Shown in pieces: positions 21,430 to 29,808 of a stretch of 39,608 bases of DNA. Source of the DNA: an uncultured Oscillibacter sp. GTDB lineage: Bacteria; Bacillota; Clostridia; Oscillospirales; Oscillospiraceae. Below the pieces are notes generated by a model. The model was not told where the DNA came from. It did no database searches and saw only the letters and a list, made by a program, of their open reading frames with translations. The first letter of the stretch is position 1. The number at the start of each line of letters is the position of its first letter. The stretch covers positions 1-39,608 of the forward strand of contig URTS01000004.1 in the NCBI GenBank assembly GCA_900550685.1. Direction: 5' to 3'. Both the position numbers and the translations under genes were made by a program.

Positions 21430-23301
21430 TCAGCGTTTATTTTCCAGCCAGATCATCAGCGCCGTCAGGTCGGCGGGGCTGACGCCGGAGATCCGGGACG
21501 CCTGTCCCAGATCCATGGGCCGCACGGCGGAAAGCTTTTCCCGGGCTTCCAGCCGCAGACCCTGAATCGCGTTGTAATCCATATCCGGAGGCAGCTTGTG
21601 ACCCTCCACACGCTTGAACTCCGCTACCTGCTGCAGCTGGCGCTTGATGTAGCCCTCGTACTTGACGGAGATCTCAATTTCCTCCGCAATGTCGGCAGAC
21701 AGGGGTGACCGTCCGGGGTCGAAGGGGGCCAGCTCGGCGTAGTGAAGCTGGGGCCGCTTCAACAGGGACAGCAGGGAGCAGCCGTCCGGGGCGTCGGCAG
21801 TGCCGTGCTCTGTCAGGAAGGCCGTCAGGGCCGGAGAGGGGGCCACGCCGGTGTGTTCCAGCCGCTTGATCTCCTTTTCGATGGCGGCGTACTTCTCCTC
21901 CACCGCCCGGAGCCGTTTCTCCGGCACCAGGCCGATCTCATAGCCCCGCCTGGTGAGCCGCTGGTCGGCGTTGTCCTGCCGCAGCACCAGACGGTACTCG
22001 CTGCGGGAGGTCATGATGCGGTAAGGCTCGTTGGTGCCCTTGGCCACCAGATCGTCGATCAGAGTACCGATATAGCTTTCGGCACGGGAGAGAATAAATG
22101 GGGATTCCCCCTTCAGCTTCCGGGCGGCGTTGACGCCGGCCACGAAGCCCTGCACGGCGGCTTCCTCATACCCGGAGGAGCCGTTGAACTGCCCCGCGCC
22201 GTACAGTCCAGATACCTGCTTGGTCTCCAGGGTGGGCAGCAGGGCCAGGGGGTCGATGCAGTCGTACTCGATGGCGTAGGCAGGCCGGGTCATCACGGCG
22301 TGCCGCAGGCCGGGGACGCTGTGGAGCATCTGGACCTGCACCTCCTCCGGCATGGAGGAGGAAAAGCCCTGGATGTACAGTTCCTCGGTGTTCAGACCCA
22401 TGGGCTCCACGAACAGCTGGTGGCGGAGCTTATCCGGGAAGCGGACGATCTTCGTTTCAAAGCTGGGGCAGTACCGGGGGCCGATGCCCTCGATCAACCC
22501 GGAGTACATGGGAGCCCGGTCCAGGTTTTCCTGGACGATGCGCTTGGTCTCCTCGGTGGTCCAGGTGAGCCAGCACACCGCCTGGTTATAGGGCGGGTTC
22601 TCCGTGGAATAGGAGAAGGGCACCGGAATCTTGTCCCCCGGCTGGACCTCCATCTCGTCAAAGTCCACGGTCCGGGCGTTGACCCGGGGGGGCGTGCCGG
22701 TCTTGAACCGCCGCAGGGGCAGGCCCAGCTTCAATAAAGAGTCGGTGAGGGGCCCGGCGGCGTGCATCCCGTCAGGGCCGGAATCCTCCACACAGGTGCC
22801 GATGATGGTGCGGCCCTTGAGATAGGTGCCGGTGGCCAGAACGGCGGCCTTCACATCGTACACCGCACCGGTGGCAAGGACCACCTGGCTGACGGCGCCG
22901 CGGTCCGTCCGCACCTCCACCACCTGGCCCTGCCGCACCGTCAGGTGGGCCTGGCGTTCCAGGGTGCGCTTCATCCGCTCCTGGTACTTCCGGCGGTCCG
23001 CCTGGGCCCGGAGGGACCAGACGGCAGGGCCTTTCCGGAGGTTCAGCAGCCGGTACTGGATGCAGCATTCGTCGGCGGCTTTGGCCATTTCGCCCCCCAG
23101 GGCGTCCAGCTCCCGGACCAGGTGGCCCTTGCCGGTGCCGCCGATGGCGGGGTTGCAGGGCATGTTGCCCACGGCGTCCAGATTGATGGTAAAGACGATG
23201 GTCTCCAGCCCCAGGCGGGCGGCGGCCAGCGCCGCCTCGATGCCGGCATGTCCGGCGCCGATGACGGCAATATCAAATTGTCCGGCAGAAAAGGTTTCCA
23301 T
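21430..23301 (-). CDS. mnmG: tRNA uridine-34 modification enzyme MnmG (GidA)
   Basis: A 623-residue FAD enzyme that, with MnmE, installs the carboxymethylaminomethyl (or aminomethyl) group on U34 of certain tRNAs. The FAD site GAGHAGIEAALAAARLG is at about 15-31, followed by the family mark CNPAIGGTGKGHLVRE (about 49-64). The catalytic region includes FKTGTPPR, and the second FAD-linked signature GLYGAGQFNGSSGYEEAA lies in the middle. The C-terminal helical domain that binds MnmE is complete and ends LTALMIWLENKR. Length is normal. ATG 23301 lies six bases after the metallophosphoesterase stop, so it is an inner gene of this operon. mnmE is not in the window. Confidence 0.97.
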   Translation of the reverse strand: METFSAGQFDIAVIGAGHAGIEAALAAARLGLETIVFTINLDAVGNMPCNPAIGGTGKGHLVRELDALGGEMAKAADECCIQYRLLNLRKGPAVWSLRAQADRRKYQERMKRTLERQAHLTVRQGQVVEVRTDRGAVSQVVLATGAVYDVKAAVLATGTYLKGRTIIGTCVEDSGPDGMHAAGPLTDSLLKLGLPLRRFKTGTPPRVNARTVDFDEMEVQPGDKIPVPFSYSTENPPYNQAVCWLTWTTEETKRIVQENLDRAPMYSGLIEGIGPRYCPSFETKIVRFPDKLRHQLFVEPMGLNTEELYIQGFSSSMPEEVQVQMLHSVPGLRHAVMTRPAYAIEYDCIDPLALLPTLETKQVSGLYGAGQFNGSSGYEEAAVQGFVAGVNAARKLKGESPFILSRAESYIGTLIDDLVAKGTNEPYRIMTSRSEYRLVLRQDNADQRLTRRGYEIGLVPEKRLRAVEEKYAAIEKEIKRLEHTGVAPSPALTAFLTEHGTADAPDGCSLLSLLKRPQLHYAELAPFDPGRSPLSADIAEEIEISVKYEGYIKRQLQQVAEFKRVEGHKLPPDMDYNAIQGLRLEAREKLSAVRPMDLGQASRISGVSPADLTALMIWLENKR

Positions 23302-23307
23302 ACATTT

Positions 23308-24189
23308 CTATCCTTTTTTCAGGGTGATGACCGCCACCTGCGGCCGGTTGAACAGACGGAAGGCCCACTTGGGAGAGTTGCCCAGGCCCCGGGAGACGAA
23401 CACCTCCGCTCCCTCGCAGTCCTCGTCCGTACAGTGGTAAAAACCGCTGGTGAAGGAGGGCAGCAGGTGCAGGTTGGTGTCCACCAGCCCGTCGGTGAAG
23501 GGCAGGCGCCAGATGCCGCCGTGGGCATGGCCGCTGAAGGTCAGGTCCGCTCCCAGGCGGCAGTACCGACCGTTGAAGAGGTTGTTCCGGTGGGCCAGCA
23601 GCAGCCAGAAGGGGTCGGCGCCGTTTTGGTAGATCTCAGCGGCCAAATCCGCCGGGGACCGCTGGTCGGCATAGCCGTTGGGGTCGTCCACCCCGGCGAT
23701 GAGAATGGTCTCCCCGTTCCGTTCCAGGGGGACGCACTGGTTGCTCAGTACCGTGACCCCCGCTTCCCGCAGGGCGGTCTTGATCTCCTCCACCACAGCG
23801 TTGCCGTGGGCCCATTCATGGTTGCCGGTGACGAAATAGGTGGGGGCGATGGCGCTGAGGGCCTCCCCCACGGCCCTGGCGTAGGGCACCGGGGCTTCGG
23901 CATATTCGTCCACCAGGTCGCCGGTGAGAAAGATGAGATCCGGGGCGGCCTGCTCCACAGCCCGGTAAAGCCGGGCGTTGTCCTCTCCGAATTCCCTGTT
24001 GTGCAGGTCGCTGAGCTGCACGATCCGCAGTCCGTCGAAGGAGGCGGGCAGGGCGGCGGAGGTGTAGGTCACGGCGTCGGTTTTGATGTTCGTGTTGCCC
24101 CAATAGATATACAGCGCCAGGACCGCCAGCACCAGGCACCACCGCATCAGGGCGCGGAAGGGAGAACGGGATCTGCGGCGTTTTGCCAT
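23308..24189 (-). CDS. Membrane-anchored metallophosphoesterase (YkuE/YaeI-like)
   Basis: A 293-residue calcineurin-like phosphoesterase. A basic N-terminus (MAKRRRSRS) leads into one membrane helix (about 14-30), placing the enzyme outside or on the membrane. The two-metal motifs are in order: SDLHN (about 59-63), GDLVD (about 89-93), GNHEW (about 120-124), LLAHR and SGHAHGG. Relatives act on lipid or nucleotide phosphates, such as YaeI on UDP-diacylglucosamine, but the substrate here is unknown. It is the first gene of the minus-strand operon leading to mnmG, murT and the GatD-like gene. ATG 24189 has AAGGAGGTC upstream. Confidence 0.9.
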   Translation of the reverse strand: MAKRRRSRSPFRALMRWCLVLAVLALYIYWGNTNIKTDAVTYTSAALPASFDGLRIVQLSDLHNREFGEDNARLYRAVEQAAPDLIFLTGDLVDEYAEAPVPYARAVGEALSAIAPTYFVTGNHEWAHGNAVVEEIKTALREAGVTVLSNQCVPLERNGETILIAGVDDPNGYADQRSPADLAAEIYQNGADPFWLLLAHRNNLFNGRYCRLGADLTFSGHAHGGIWRLPFTDGLVDTNLHLLPSFTSGFYHCTDEDCEGAEVFVSRGLGNSPKWAFRLFNRPQVAVITLKKG

Positions 24190-24375
24190 GTCGGACCTCC
24201 TTACAACAATTTCGGCCTTATATTATACCACACTCTTGGCCTGTAAGCGAGAAAAAAGTGCAGAAACCGGCATTTTTTTCTGGGATACGCATTTCGGAAA
24301 GCCGTGTCTGCGCAAACATCGTCATAACTCCGGAAAACGCATAAAAAATTTGCGAAAAGATGTGGGCTTACCGGC
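24190..24375. other. Divergent intergenic region upstream of hydrogenase
   Basis: AT-rich spacer between the divergent metallophosphoesterase and hydrogenase genes. A TATAAT on the minus strand (24227-24222) is a likely -10 box for the operon to the left, but its -35 box is unclear. No RNA gene or riboswitch is recognised. Confidence 0.35.
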
Positions 24376-24403
24376 TTGCAATTGCAGAATTTATTGTTAT
24401 AAT
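24376..24403 (+). promoter_or_regulatory. Promoter of the hydrogenase operon
   Basis: TTGCAA (24376-24381), 16 bases, TATAAT (24398-24403). The -35 box lies in a small palindrome, TGCAATTGCA (24377-24386), that could be an operator. The 5' leader is about 90 nt. Confidence 0.65.
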
Positions 24404-24500
24404 GTAACCTGATTTATTTTACAGAAGCGAAACTGCTCTGCAGAAGAAAATAAGAGCCGGGGCAGAATGCGACTGCCGCCGGACATGGGAGGAAAAAGAT

Positions 24501-26024
24501 ATGAGAGGTGTACACAGCGCGGTGGACGATATCCGCCGCAACGTATTCACAGAGGTCGCCCGGCTGGCTTACGGCGAGGACGACTATAACAAGGTGGATA
24601 TGATCCCCTATAAGCTGATTCCCGGTGAGGTCGCCCACCACCGCCACGATGTGTTTCTGGAGCGCGCGATTATTTCCGCCCGCCTCAAGCTGGCTCTGGG
24701 CATGGACCTGAACCCAAACGGCCCCTCTGCCCCCATCAGTGCTGAGATTCAGAAGGCCGCCACGGACCAGAAGTATTTCAACGAGCCCCTGGTCAACATT
24801 ATCCCCTATGCCTGCAACGCCTGCCCCCCCAAGCAGATCCGCATTACGGACAGCTGCCAGGGCTGCATTTCCCACCCCTGCATGAACGTCTGCCCCCGGG
24901 ATGCCATCTATCTGGACGAGCACAAGCACTGCCACATTGATCAGGATAAGTGTATCAAGTGCGGCAAGTGCTTCAACCAGTGCCCCTACCGGGCCATCTC
25001 CAAGATCGAGCGTCCCTGCGCCGCCGCCTGCGGCATGGACGCCATCGAGTCCGACGAGCTGGGCCGGGCCAAGATCAACTATGACAAGTGCGTCTCCTGC
25101 GGCATGTGCCTGGTGAACTGCCCCTTTGCCGCCATTGCGGACAAGAGCCAGATATTCCAGGTGATCCAGGCCATCAAGCGCAAGGAGGAGGTCATTGCCT
25201 GCGTGGCGCCCGCCTTTGTGGGCCAGTACGGCAAGGAGGCCACCCCTGCCAAGCTGAAAACCGCCATGCGGACCCTGGGCTTTGCCGACGTGGTGGAAGT
25301 AGCCATCGGCGCGGACCTGTGCACCGTGGAGGAGGCCAACGACTTTTTGCGGGAGGTGCCGGAAAAGATTGACTGGATGGGCACCAGCTGCTGCCCCGCC
25401 TGGTCCATGATGGCCAAGAAGCTCTTCCCCCAGTTCAAGGACAACATCTCCATGGCCCTGACCCCCATGGTCATCACCGCCCGGATGGTGAAGAAGGACC
25501 ATCCTGATGCCCGCATCGTGTTCATCGGGCCCTGCGCCGCCAAGAAGCTGGAGGCCAACCGGAAGTCCGTCCGCTCCGATGTGGACTTCGTACTGACCTT
25601 TGAGGAACTCCAGGGCATGTTCGACGCCAAGGAGATCGACTTCGCCCAGATCCAGGCGGATCCCGCAGACACCATGGACGAGGGCTCCGGCTTCGGACGG
25701 GGCTTTGCCGTGGGCGGCGGCGTGGCCGCCGCCGTGGTGGAGGCCATCAAGCACATCGACCCCACCCGGGAGATCCAGGTGGAATACGGCGACGGCCTGC
25801 GGGAATGCAAGAAGATGCTGATGATGGCCAAGGCCGGCAAGCGGAACGGCTTCCTGCTGGAGGGCATGGGCTGCCCCGGCGGCTGCGTGGCCGGCGCAGG
25901 CACCATCGCCCCCGTCAAGGACAGCACCACCAACGTGGAGCGGTTCAAAAACGCCGCCGCAGTCCAGAGCACCACGGAGAGTCCCTATCTTGACCGGCTG
26001 AAGGACGTGGAAGAGTCATGCTGA
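24501..26024 (+). CDS. [FeFe] hydrogenase, monomeric, group-B-like
   Basis: A 507-residue enzyme that reduces protons to H2 (or the reverse) with ferredoxin electrons. An N-terminal helical part is followed by cysteine clusters CNACPP, CQGCISHPCMNVCP, CIKCGKCFNQCP and CVSCGMCLVNCP (about 104-220), enough for several 4Fe-4S centres. The H-cluster motifs are TSCCPAW (about 294-300), GPCAAKKLEA (about 342-351) and EGMGCPGGCVAG (about 452-463). The alanine in TSCCPAW and the GPC form of motif 2 point to group B rather than the well-known group A. With nifJ and pta it fits mixed-acid/H2 fermentation. ATG 24501 has GGGAGG eight bases upstream. Maturation genes are not in the window. Confidence 0.93.
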   Translation: MRGVHSAVDDIRRNVFTEVARLAYGEDDYNKVDMIPYKLIPGEVAHHRHDVFLERAIISARLKLALGMDLNPNGPSAPISAEIQKAATDQKYFNEPLVNIIPYACNACPPKQIRITDSCQGCISHPCMNVCPRDAIYLDEHKHCHIDQDKCIKCGKCFNQCPYRAISKIERPCAAACGMDAIESDELGRAKINYDKCVSCGMCLVNCPFAAIADKSQIFQVIQAIKRKEEVIACVAPAFVGQYGKEATPAKLKTAMRTLGFADVVEVAIGADLCTVEEANDFLREVPEKIDWMGTSCCPAWSMMAKKLFPQFKDNISMALTPMVITARMVKKDHPDARIVFIGPCAAKKLEANRKSVRSDVDFVLTFEELQGMFDAKEIDFAQIQADPADTMDEGSGFGRGFAVGGGVAAAVVEAIKHIDPTREIQVEYGDGLRECKKMLMMAKAGKRNGFLLEGMGCPGGCVAGAGTIAPVKDSTTNVERFKNAAAVQSTTESPYLDRLKDVEESC

Positions 26025-26941
26025 GCCTCCTGCTGTTCCAGCGGATCGCGGAGCTGTTCCTGATGATTTTCATGGGATGGATCGTGGTGAAGGTGGGCGT
26101 CCTGAAAACAGAAGACAGCCGCTGCCTTTCCATGATCCTGCTGTACGTCATCACCTCCTGCGTGTTTTTCAACGCCTTCCAGATCGAACGGACCCCCGAG
26201 GTGGTGTCCATGATGGGCTTTTCCGCCATCCTGGCCGTCGCCTTCAACGCGGTGATGCTGCTGTTGGCCCGGCTGGCGGCGGTGATATTCCATATGGACG
26301 TGGTGGAGGAGGCCTCCTCCGCCTACCCCAACTCCGGCAACATGACCATTCCTTTGGTCAACGCCATTTTCGGCCCGGAGTGGGTGGTGTTCGTCACGCT
26401 GTACAACATGATCCAGAGCCTGTTTGTCTGGACCCACTGCCGCATGTTCATGAGCGGGGAGCGGAAGTTTTCCCTGAAAAAGATCCTGTGGAATATCAAC
26501 ATCATCGCCATTCTGCTGGGAGCGGCGCTGTTCTTTCTGGACATCCGGCTGCCGAAGATCCTCAGCGACACCCTGACCAGCGTCAGCAGTATGCTGGGTC
26601 CCACCGCCATGCTGATCGTAGGCATGCTGATGGCGGATCTGAAGCTGGAGGACCTGAAGGGCTACCGCCGCATCTGGAAGCCCGTCCTTTTCCGGCTGGT
26701 GGTCCTGCCCCTGGTTCTGATCTTTCTGGCCCGGGTCCTGCATCTTTCCAGCCTGAATCCCCAGGGGGAGACGCTGGTGCTGGTGGCCCTGATCCCCGCC
26801 TTTGCCCCCGCTGCCAACGTGGTGGCCCAGTTCAGCCAGATCTACGACCTGGACGCCAAATATGCAGGGCTCATCAACGCTGTGACCATGCTGCTGTGCA
26901 TCGTCACCATGCCCTTGCTCGTTGCAGTCTATCAGATGTAA
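26018..26941 (+). CDS. AEC family (auxin efflux carrier-like) transporter
   Basis: A 307-residue membrane protein with about ten hydrophobic helices in two sets of five. It has the AEC-type elements YPNSGNMTIPLVNAIFG (about 104-120) near the middle of the first half and LIPAFAPAANVVAQFS in the second half. Bacterial members export or import small organic acids such as malate; the name comes from plant homologues, not from a proven role. The start overlaps the last seven bases of the hydrogenase gene, so expression is translationally coupled. This suggests the transporter handles a fermentation acid made when H2 is made. A strong terminator follows. Confidence 0.88.
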   Translation: MLSLLLFQRIAELFLMIFMGWIVVKVGVLKTEDSRCLSMILLYVITSCVFFNAFQIERTPEVVSMMGFSAILAVAFNAVMLLLARLAAVIFHMDVVEEASSAYPNSGNMTIPLVNAIFGPEWVVFVTLYNMIQSLFVWTHCRMFMSGERKFSLKKILWNINIIAILLGAALFFLDIRLPKILSDTLTSVSSMLGPTAMLIVGMLMADLKLEDLKGYRRIWKPVLFRLVVLPLVLIFLARVLHLSSLNPQGETLVLVALIPAFAPAANVVAQFSQIYDLDAKYAGLINAVTMLLCIVTMPLLVAVYQM

Positions 26942-26946
26942 ATACA

Positions 26947-26984
26947 GGAAAGCGCCTCCGGATTTCCGGAGGCGCTTTCCTTTA
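26947..26984 (+). terminator. Bidirectional terminator after the AEC gene
   Basis: Perfect stem GGAAAGCGCCTCCGG (26947-26961) with its complement (26966-26980), then TTT. It also touches the stop of the convergent anti-sigma gene. Confidence 0.9.
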
Positions 26985-28043
26985 TGATTGGACTTGGGGT
27001 GTATACGCACCCAGTTCAATGGCCCACCACATGGCCGCATACAACTGCTGAAGGTCGGCGCAGGAATTGGCGTAATCCTTCACGCTGCCATAGAGGGGGC
27101 AGTCCTTTTGACTCCGCTCATTGTAGACGGAGACGATCTGGGGCAGCGCCTGATTCAGTTCCTCCACCGTCAGCACATAGGACCAGGGCTGGCTGTCTTC
27201 ATCCTGAAAGGCACATTCGATCTCATCCAGGTTGCCGATGACCGCCAGGGCCGCCGCCATGTCCTGATAGAGATCCTGGGGGTGAAATGCCTGGGACGAC
27301 TGGGGATCGGAAAAATTCAGCGTCAGCCGGTAGGGCTGGGCAGAGGTCTGCAATTCCATGGTGTAGTCACCCAACCAGTCGAACCGCCCGGCACTGACTA
27401 CCTGGCCCACGGCGGAGGCGTTGCCCACATAGGGCGTCTTGGTCTGATAAACCCGATCCATCTGCGGGGAAATCACGACGCCGCCCTGCCAGACCAGCTG
27501 GTTTGCCACCCAGACCTCCCGCACGCCGCTGAGCGAAATATGCTCCCAATGCTCCGAGGTATCGTGAAAAACCGAGGGGAGAACCTTCCGCGCGCTGACA
27601 CAGACAATGCCGTTTTCATTGGTCACATTCCAGTGACAGTAGGCCGTGTCCGGCAACTCGTCTGGATAGAAGCTGATGTCCAGCTGATTCGGCACGTTGG
27701 TGCGGGCCGTAAAGTTGTAATTCTCCCAGGTGTCCCAGTTGGCAGGCGACCCGATGAGGAACAGCTTGGCCGCGATGCCCAGGGCCAGCACCAATACCGT
27801 GACGGCTACTGCCGCTACTACCCGCCGTCGTCCCCGGCGCTTCACCTTTTTCAGGTAATCCACCTCTTTGACCTCCTCCGGCGGCGGGGGCGTCTCCCCG
27901 GCCAGGTCCGCCCGGAGTCGGGTGCAGTCCGGGCAGTCCGCCAGATGGCGCTCCACCGCCGTATTCGTCTCCTGGGAAGTCAGTCCCTCTACATAAGAGG
28001 GCAGCAGGTCCCTCACCACGCCGCAGGTCAGATCATTTTTCAT
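26982..28043 (-). CDS. Zinc-finger anti-sigma factor, membrane-anchored
   Basis: A 353-residue protein. The N-terminus is a ZAS-type zinc domain with C7, H33, C37 and C40 (HLADCPDC), which holds the sigma factor encoded just before it. A basic stretch and one membrane helix (about 75-97) follow, then a long outside domain of about 250 residues with no recognised family. This layout implies sensing outside the cell and release of the sigma factor when the anti-sigma is cut or changed. The start ATG 28043 lies inside the end of the sigma gene (an 11-base overlap), so both are made together. The signal is unknown. Confidence 0.9.
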   Translation of the reverse strand: MKNDLTCGVVRDLLPSYVEGLTSQETNTAVERHLADCPDCTRLRADLAGETPPPPEEVKEVDYLKKVKRRGRRRVVAAVAVTVLVLALGIAAKLFLIGSPANWDTWENYNFTARTNVPNQLDISFYPDELPDTAYCHWNVTNENGIVCVSARKVLPSVFHDTSEHWEHISLSGVREVWVANQLVWQGGVVISPQMDRVYQTKTPYVGNASAVGQVVSAGRFDWLGDYTMELQTSAQPYRLTLNFSDPQSSQAFHPQDLYQDMAAALAVIGNLDEIECAFQDEDSQPWSYVLTVEELNQALPQIVSVYNERSQKDCPLYGSVKDYANSCADLQQLYAAMWWAIELGAYTPQVQS

Positions 28044-28521
28044 CGCTGTCGCCTCCTTGCTTCAAGCGCTCCTTGCCCCGGTAAAAGGTCACCCGGACCC
28101 AGGTCTCCGTTTTGCCCAGCACGTCTCCGATCTCCCGGAAGGACAGCCCTCCGAAGGCCCGGAGATACACCACTTCCCTGCCCGGCTCCGGCAGCTGGTG
28201 GACCCGCCGCAGCAGGTCCAGCTGGCCGGAACGGTCCATGGTCTCCTCCTCGGCGGAGGGCACTAACGGCAGCTCCGATTCCTCCGGAAGTTCCGTTTCC
28301 CGGTTGGCTTTCCGCAGATGCTGATACCACAGGTGCTTGGCGATCTGGCAGAGCCAGACGGAGACCTTGCACCCGCCGTCGAACCGGTCGATGGACCGCA
28401 CCGCTTGGTAAAAGGTCTCCTGGGTCAGTTCCTCCGCCAGGTGGGGGTCATGGCACTGGGAGAGGAGAAATTTGTAGACCGTCTGGGCGTGCTGGCGGTA
28501 AACGGCATCCATATCCTGCAA
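28033..28521 (-). CDS. ECF-type RNA polymerase sigma factor
   Basis: A 162-residue sigma factor with region 2 (about 5-75, including ELTQETFYQAVRSIDRF and a WLCQIAKHLWYQHLR recognition helix) and region 4 (about 105-155, including LRAFGGLSFREIGDVLGKT and a second helix ending RGKERLKQG). The start is probably TTG at 28521, seven bases after AGGAGGG; an ATG nine bases later is also possible. It directs polymerase to its own regulon and is likely held by the overlapping anti-sigma. A TGTAAC element upstream (28583-28578 on the minus strand) looks like an ECF -35 box, suggesting self-activation. Confidence 0.92.
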   Translation of the reverse strand: MQDMDAVYRQHAQTVYKFLLSQCHDPHLAEELTQETFYQAVRSIDRFDGGCKVSVWLCQIAKHLWYQHLRKANRETELPEESELPLVPSAEEETMDRSGQLDLLRRVHQLPEPGREVVYLRAFGGLSFREIGDVLGKTETWVRVTFYRGKERLKQGGDSDEK

Positions 28522-28552
28522 AGACGGTCCCTCCTCTCCGGTGTTTTCATCT

Positions 28553-28583
28553 CTTATATCCCATTCCGGCCCGGTTCGTTACA
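28553..28583 (-). promoter_or_regulatory. Candidate promoter of the sigma/anti-sigma operon
   Basis: On the minus strand TGTAAC (28583-28578) is followed after 19 bases by TATAAG (28558-28553). The TGTAAC box resembles ECF -35 elements; the spacing does not fix which sigma factor uses it. Confidence 0.35.
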
Positions 28584-28603
28584 GCCGGTGAAAAAGATTT
28601 TGA

Positions 28604-28633
28604 AAAAAAGGAGCCCTATGGGCTCCTTTTTGC
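28604..28633 (-). terminator. Terminator of the HAD phosphatase gene
   Basis: Stem AAAAAGGAGCCC with GGGCTCCTTTTT around a three-base loop, flanked by A and T tracts, just beyond the HAD stop. Confidence 0.88.
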
Positions 28634-28635
28634 TT

Positions 28636-29292
28636 TTAAAGGGTCTCGGACTGGAACAACTCTTCATAAGAGCGGATATAGTAATCGCTGATCCGCTGGA
28701 TCTCCGGCTGGTCGGCCTCCTCCGTCACATCGTACACCCCGGCCACCCGGAAACCGGCGGCCTTGGCGGTGCGGATGGCGTAGAGGGCATCCTCAAACAC
28801 CACGGTGTCCCGCTTGTTGGACTGGAGCCGCCGCATGGCCATCTCATAGATGTCGGCGCTGTCCCGCTTGTGGGTCCCGGCTTCGGCAGAGGTGACGATG
28901 CCCCGGAAATAGTGGTCGATGCCCGCCGTTTTCAGGGCCTTTTCCGCCAGGCGGCGGTGGGTGGCGGTGGCTACGTACATCCAGACCCCCTCCATTTTCA
29001 GGATGGAGAGGAACTTTTCCAGGCCCGGCTTGGGCCGCACCCGGTGGGTGTAGAAATCCTCCATCCGGCGGATGATCTCGTCCATGATCTGCTCCGTGGT
29101 CATTTGCAGGCCGCAGGTCTCCTGGAGGTAGGGGATCACCTCGTGGTCCGTCATGGTGCGGAGGGTGTGGAGTTGCTCCGGCGTGACGGGGATGCCCCGC
29201 TCCTTCAGGAAGGAGGGGCCCAGCTCCCGCCAGGTGGGCATGGAGTCCAGCAGCGTGCCGTCCATATCAAAAATTGCGCTTTGTAACCGCAT
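28636..29292 (-). CDS. HAD superfamily phosphatase (beta-phosphoglucomutase-like)
   Basis: A 218-residue HAD hydrolase. Motif I is FDMDGTLLDS with nucleophile Asp9 and acid Asp11. A helical cap domain follows (about 17-90, TWRELGPSFLKERG onward), then motif II VATATHRR, a lysine region TSAEAGTHKRDSAD and motif IV VVFEDALYAIR. This is the subfamily that includes phosphoglycolate phosphatase and beta-phosphoglucomutase; substrate cannot be decided. The frame is open 38 codons upstream, but that part overlaps the small AT-rich gene at 29369-29542. ATG 29292 with GAGGTC upstream is therefore chosen. Confidence 0.92.
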   Translation of the reverse strand: MRLQSAIFDMDGTLLDSMPTWRELGPSFLKERGIPVTPEQLHTLRTMTDHEVIPYLQETCGLQMTTEQIMDEIIRRMEDFYTHRVRPKPGLEKFLSILKMEGVWMYVATATHRRLAEKALKTAGIDHYFRGIVTSAEAGTHKRDSADIYEMAMRRLQSNKRDTVVFEDALYAIRTAKAAGFRVAGVYDVTEEADQPEIQRISDYYIRSYEELFQSETL

Positions 29293-29368
29293 GAATGACC
29301 TCGATCTTTGTAAATTCTTAAAGTTGTGGTAAGTGCGCCGATAGAGCGCAGATGAAAAAACTGGTATG

Positions 29369-29542
29369 TTATCGTTCGTTGCTGCCAATCCAATAGCACC
29401 CTGCACCTATAATAGCAGCTAAAAATTCAAGTGCCTTGAGATACATATCATAGCTATGCCAACCAATGATAAAACCAGATAATATATAAATCACTGCAAA
29501 TATAACTACTGAAATAACCGCCCGCTTTATTTCATTTTTCAT
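29369..29542 (-). CDS. Small AT-rich two-helix membrane protein
   Basis: A 57-residue frame with ATG at 29542, AAAGGAG nine bases upstream and a TAA at 29369-29371. Two hydrophobic stretches (about residues 8-27 and 38-52) are separated by a short polar turn (WHSYDMYLK), and the N-terminus is basic (MKNEIKRA). I do not know the family. It is much more AT-rich than neighbouring genes, so it was probably acquired. It lies 76 bases before the HAD gene and could share its transcript. Confidence 0.65.
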   Translation of the reverse strand: MKNEIKRAVISVVIFAVIYILSGFIIGWHSYDMYLKALEFLAAIIGAGCYWIGSNER

Positions 29543-29577
29543 CAAAGAAATCTCCTTTAAAATTCAGATGATGTTTG

Positions 29578-29804
29578 CCAGGGCATCCCTGGGGGACTTC
29601 CCTTGCCCGCGCGGGGCAAGGGACTTTTTTGCCTGACGAATGATACTCTGATGAAGATACTTTGTGTCCCGCATGGAAAAATTGAAATCATTTTTGTCAG
29701 GACATGTGCCTGACAAAAATACTTTGATCTAAGTGCCTTGGGCACGTTCACCAGTCCGCAGACTGGTGGGAGGTGGTTAGGAGGGGGACAAGTCCCCCTC
29801 CTAA
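29578..29804. repeat. Cluster of six perfect hairpins
   Basis: Inverted repeats occur at 29578-29592 (CCAGGG), 29600-29622 (CCCTTGCCC, then ACTTTTTT on the plus strand), 29691-29719 (TTTTTGTCAGG, 11 bp), 29733-29745 (GTGCC), 29749-29768 (CACCAGTC, 8 bp) and 29777-29804 (TTAGGAGGGGGAC, 13 bp, loop AA). The last ends four bases before the metG stop. Some are terminators, but the number and perfection are unusual. No gene is seen between 29543 and 29808. Confidence 0.6.
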
Positions 29805-29808
29805 GTAA

